21,322 nucleotides of DNA, from positions 1 through 21,322 of IMG/VR virus record IMGVR_UViG_3300011115_000652; one strand, written 5' to 3'. Of the stretch, positions 21,123 to 21,322 are shown one piece after another. Source of the DNA: a virus. The translations under genes and the position numbers were made by a program. The first letter of the stretch is position 1. The number at the start of each line of letters is the position of its first letter. A model generated the notes under the pieces. That model was not told the DNA's origin. It searched no databases and saw nothing but the letters and a program-made list of their open reading frames with translations.

Positions 21123-21142
21123 TCCTCATCCTCCCCAACCAT

Positions 21143-21322
21143 ATGCCCGACCCCCTCGCCCATTCGCACGATATGCTTAACCTCGTCCGACCCGCCCCCC
21201 TCCCTCGTTTCTGGTGGTTGTTCCCCTGGTTGGTTGTGATCGAGCAGCGCCGGAACCTCCAATACCTGGAAACCCTCGTATCCCTCGACGACCGTATTAT
21301 CCGACGCCAGGACCGAGAGATT
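21143..21322 (+). CDS. Partial gene of unknown function, cut by the window end
   Basis: The first 60 codons of a frame starting at ATG 21143 after a 20-base leader without G. Residues 21 to 33 (PRFWWLFPWLVVI) are aromatic and hydrophobic and may be a membrane or interfacial segment; then a charged helix follows (RRNLQYLETLVSLDDRIIRR). Such a short hydrophobic part followed by a coiled-coil-type helix is compatible with a small membrane-attached protein, but the C-terminal part is missing. It is probably co-transcribed with the helix-turn-helix gene. No family recognised. Confidence 0.5.
   Translation, partial: MPDPLAHSHDMLNLVRPAPLPRFWWLFPWLVVIEQRRNLQYLETLVSLDDRIIRRQDREI

Noticed and set aside
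1-21322. tRNA genes, CRISPR arrays, insertion sequences and diversity-generating retroelements
   Set aside because: I found no cloverleaf-type sequence, no regularly spaced repeats with spacers, no transposase or reverse transcriptase frame, and no template/variable repeat pair near the fibre gene.

Overview
The window is part of a tailed, lambda-like siphovirus genome (free phage or prophage). Every gene I can support is on the plus strand. The first 17.8 kb follow the classic head-to-tail-to-lysis order: small and large terminase, gpW-like joining protein, portal, S49 head protease, a HAD-phosphatase/scaffold fusion, major capsid protein, head-closure and neck proteins, tail terminator, a small tail gene, tail-assembly-chaperone-like gene, tape measure, two unassigned tail genes, a small fibre-associated gene and a long tail fibre. 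A membrane and lysis cluster follows: two small membrane proteins, a multi-helix lipoprotein, a mini HExxH protein and a holin. After a 161-base regulatory gap, a second block begins with small unknown proteins, a C5-cytosine methyltransferase, a helix-turn-helix protein and a gene cut by the window end. No integrase, replication gene, tRNA, CRISPR array or recognisable endolysin is present.

The host cannot be named. The sequence is GC-rich, yet most starts lack a Shine-Dalgarno sequence. Many leaders are almost free of G (0 G in 32 bases before the capsid gene) and end in TATG. This fits a host whose ribosomes rely little on Shine-Dalgarno pairing (for example Bacteroidota, Verrucomicrobiota or Cyanobacteriota), but that is inference.

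The most striking unexplained signal is a perfect 15-base element, TTGACTCCCGCGTTG. It occurs five times, always on the plus strand and always 4 to 21 bases before a start codon: before the gpW-like gene, the scaffold domain, the head-closure gene, the small tail gene and the fibre-associated gene. Two copies lie directly behind terminator-like hairpins. One copy is buried in frame inside the HAD/scaffold fusion, as if an intergenic signal had been swallowed by the fusion. It looks like a phage-specific expression signal or a module-junction sequence.

Other notable points are: a methyltransferase with an in-frame UGA exactly where its family motif I should have Trp; a near-deterministic rule linking the third base of pyrimidine-ending codons to the first base of the next codon in terL; and a head protease with a tail of about 150 mostly acidic residues.
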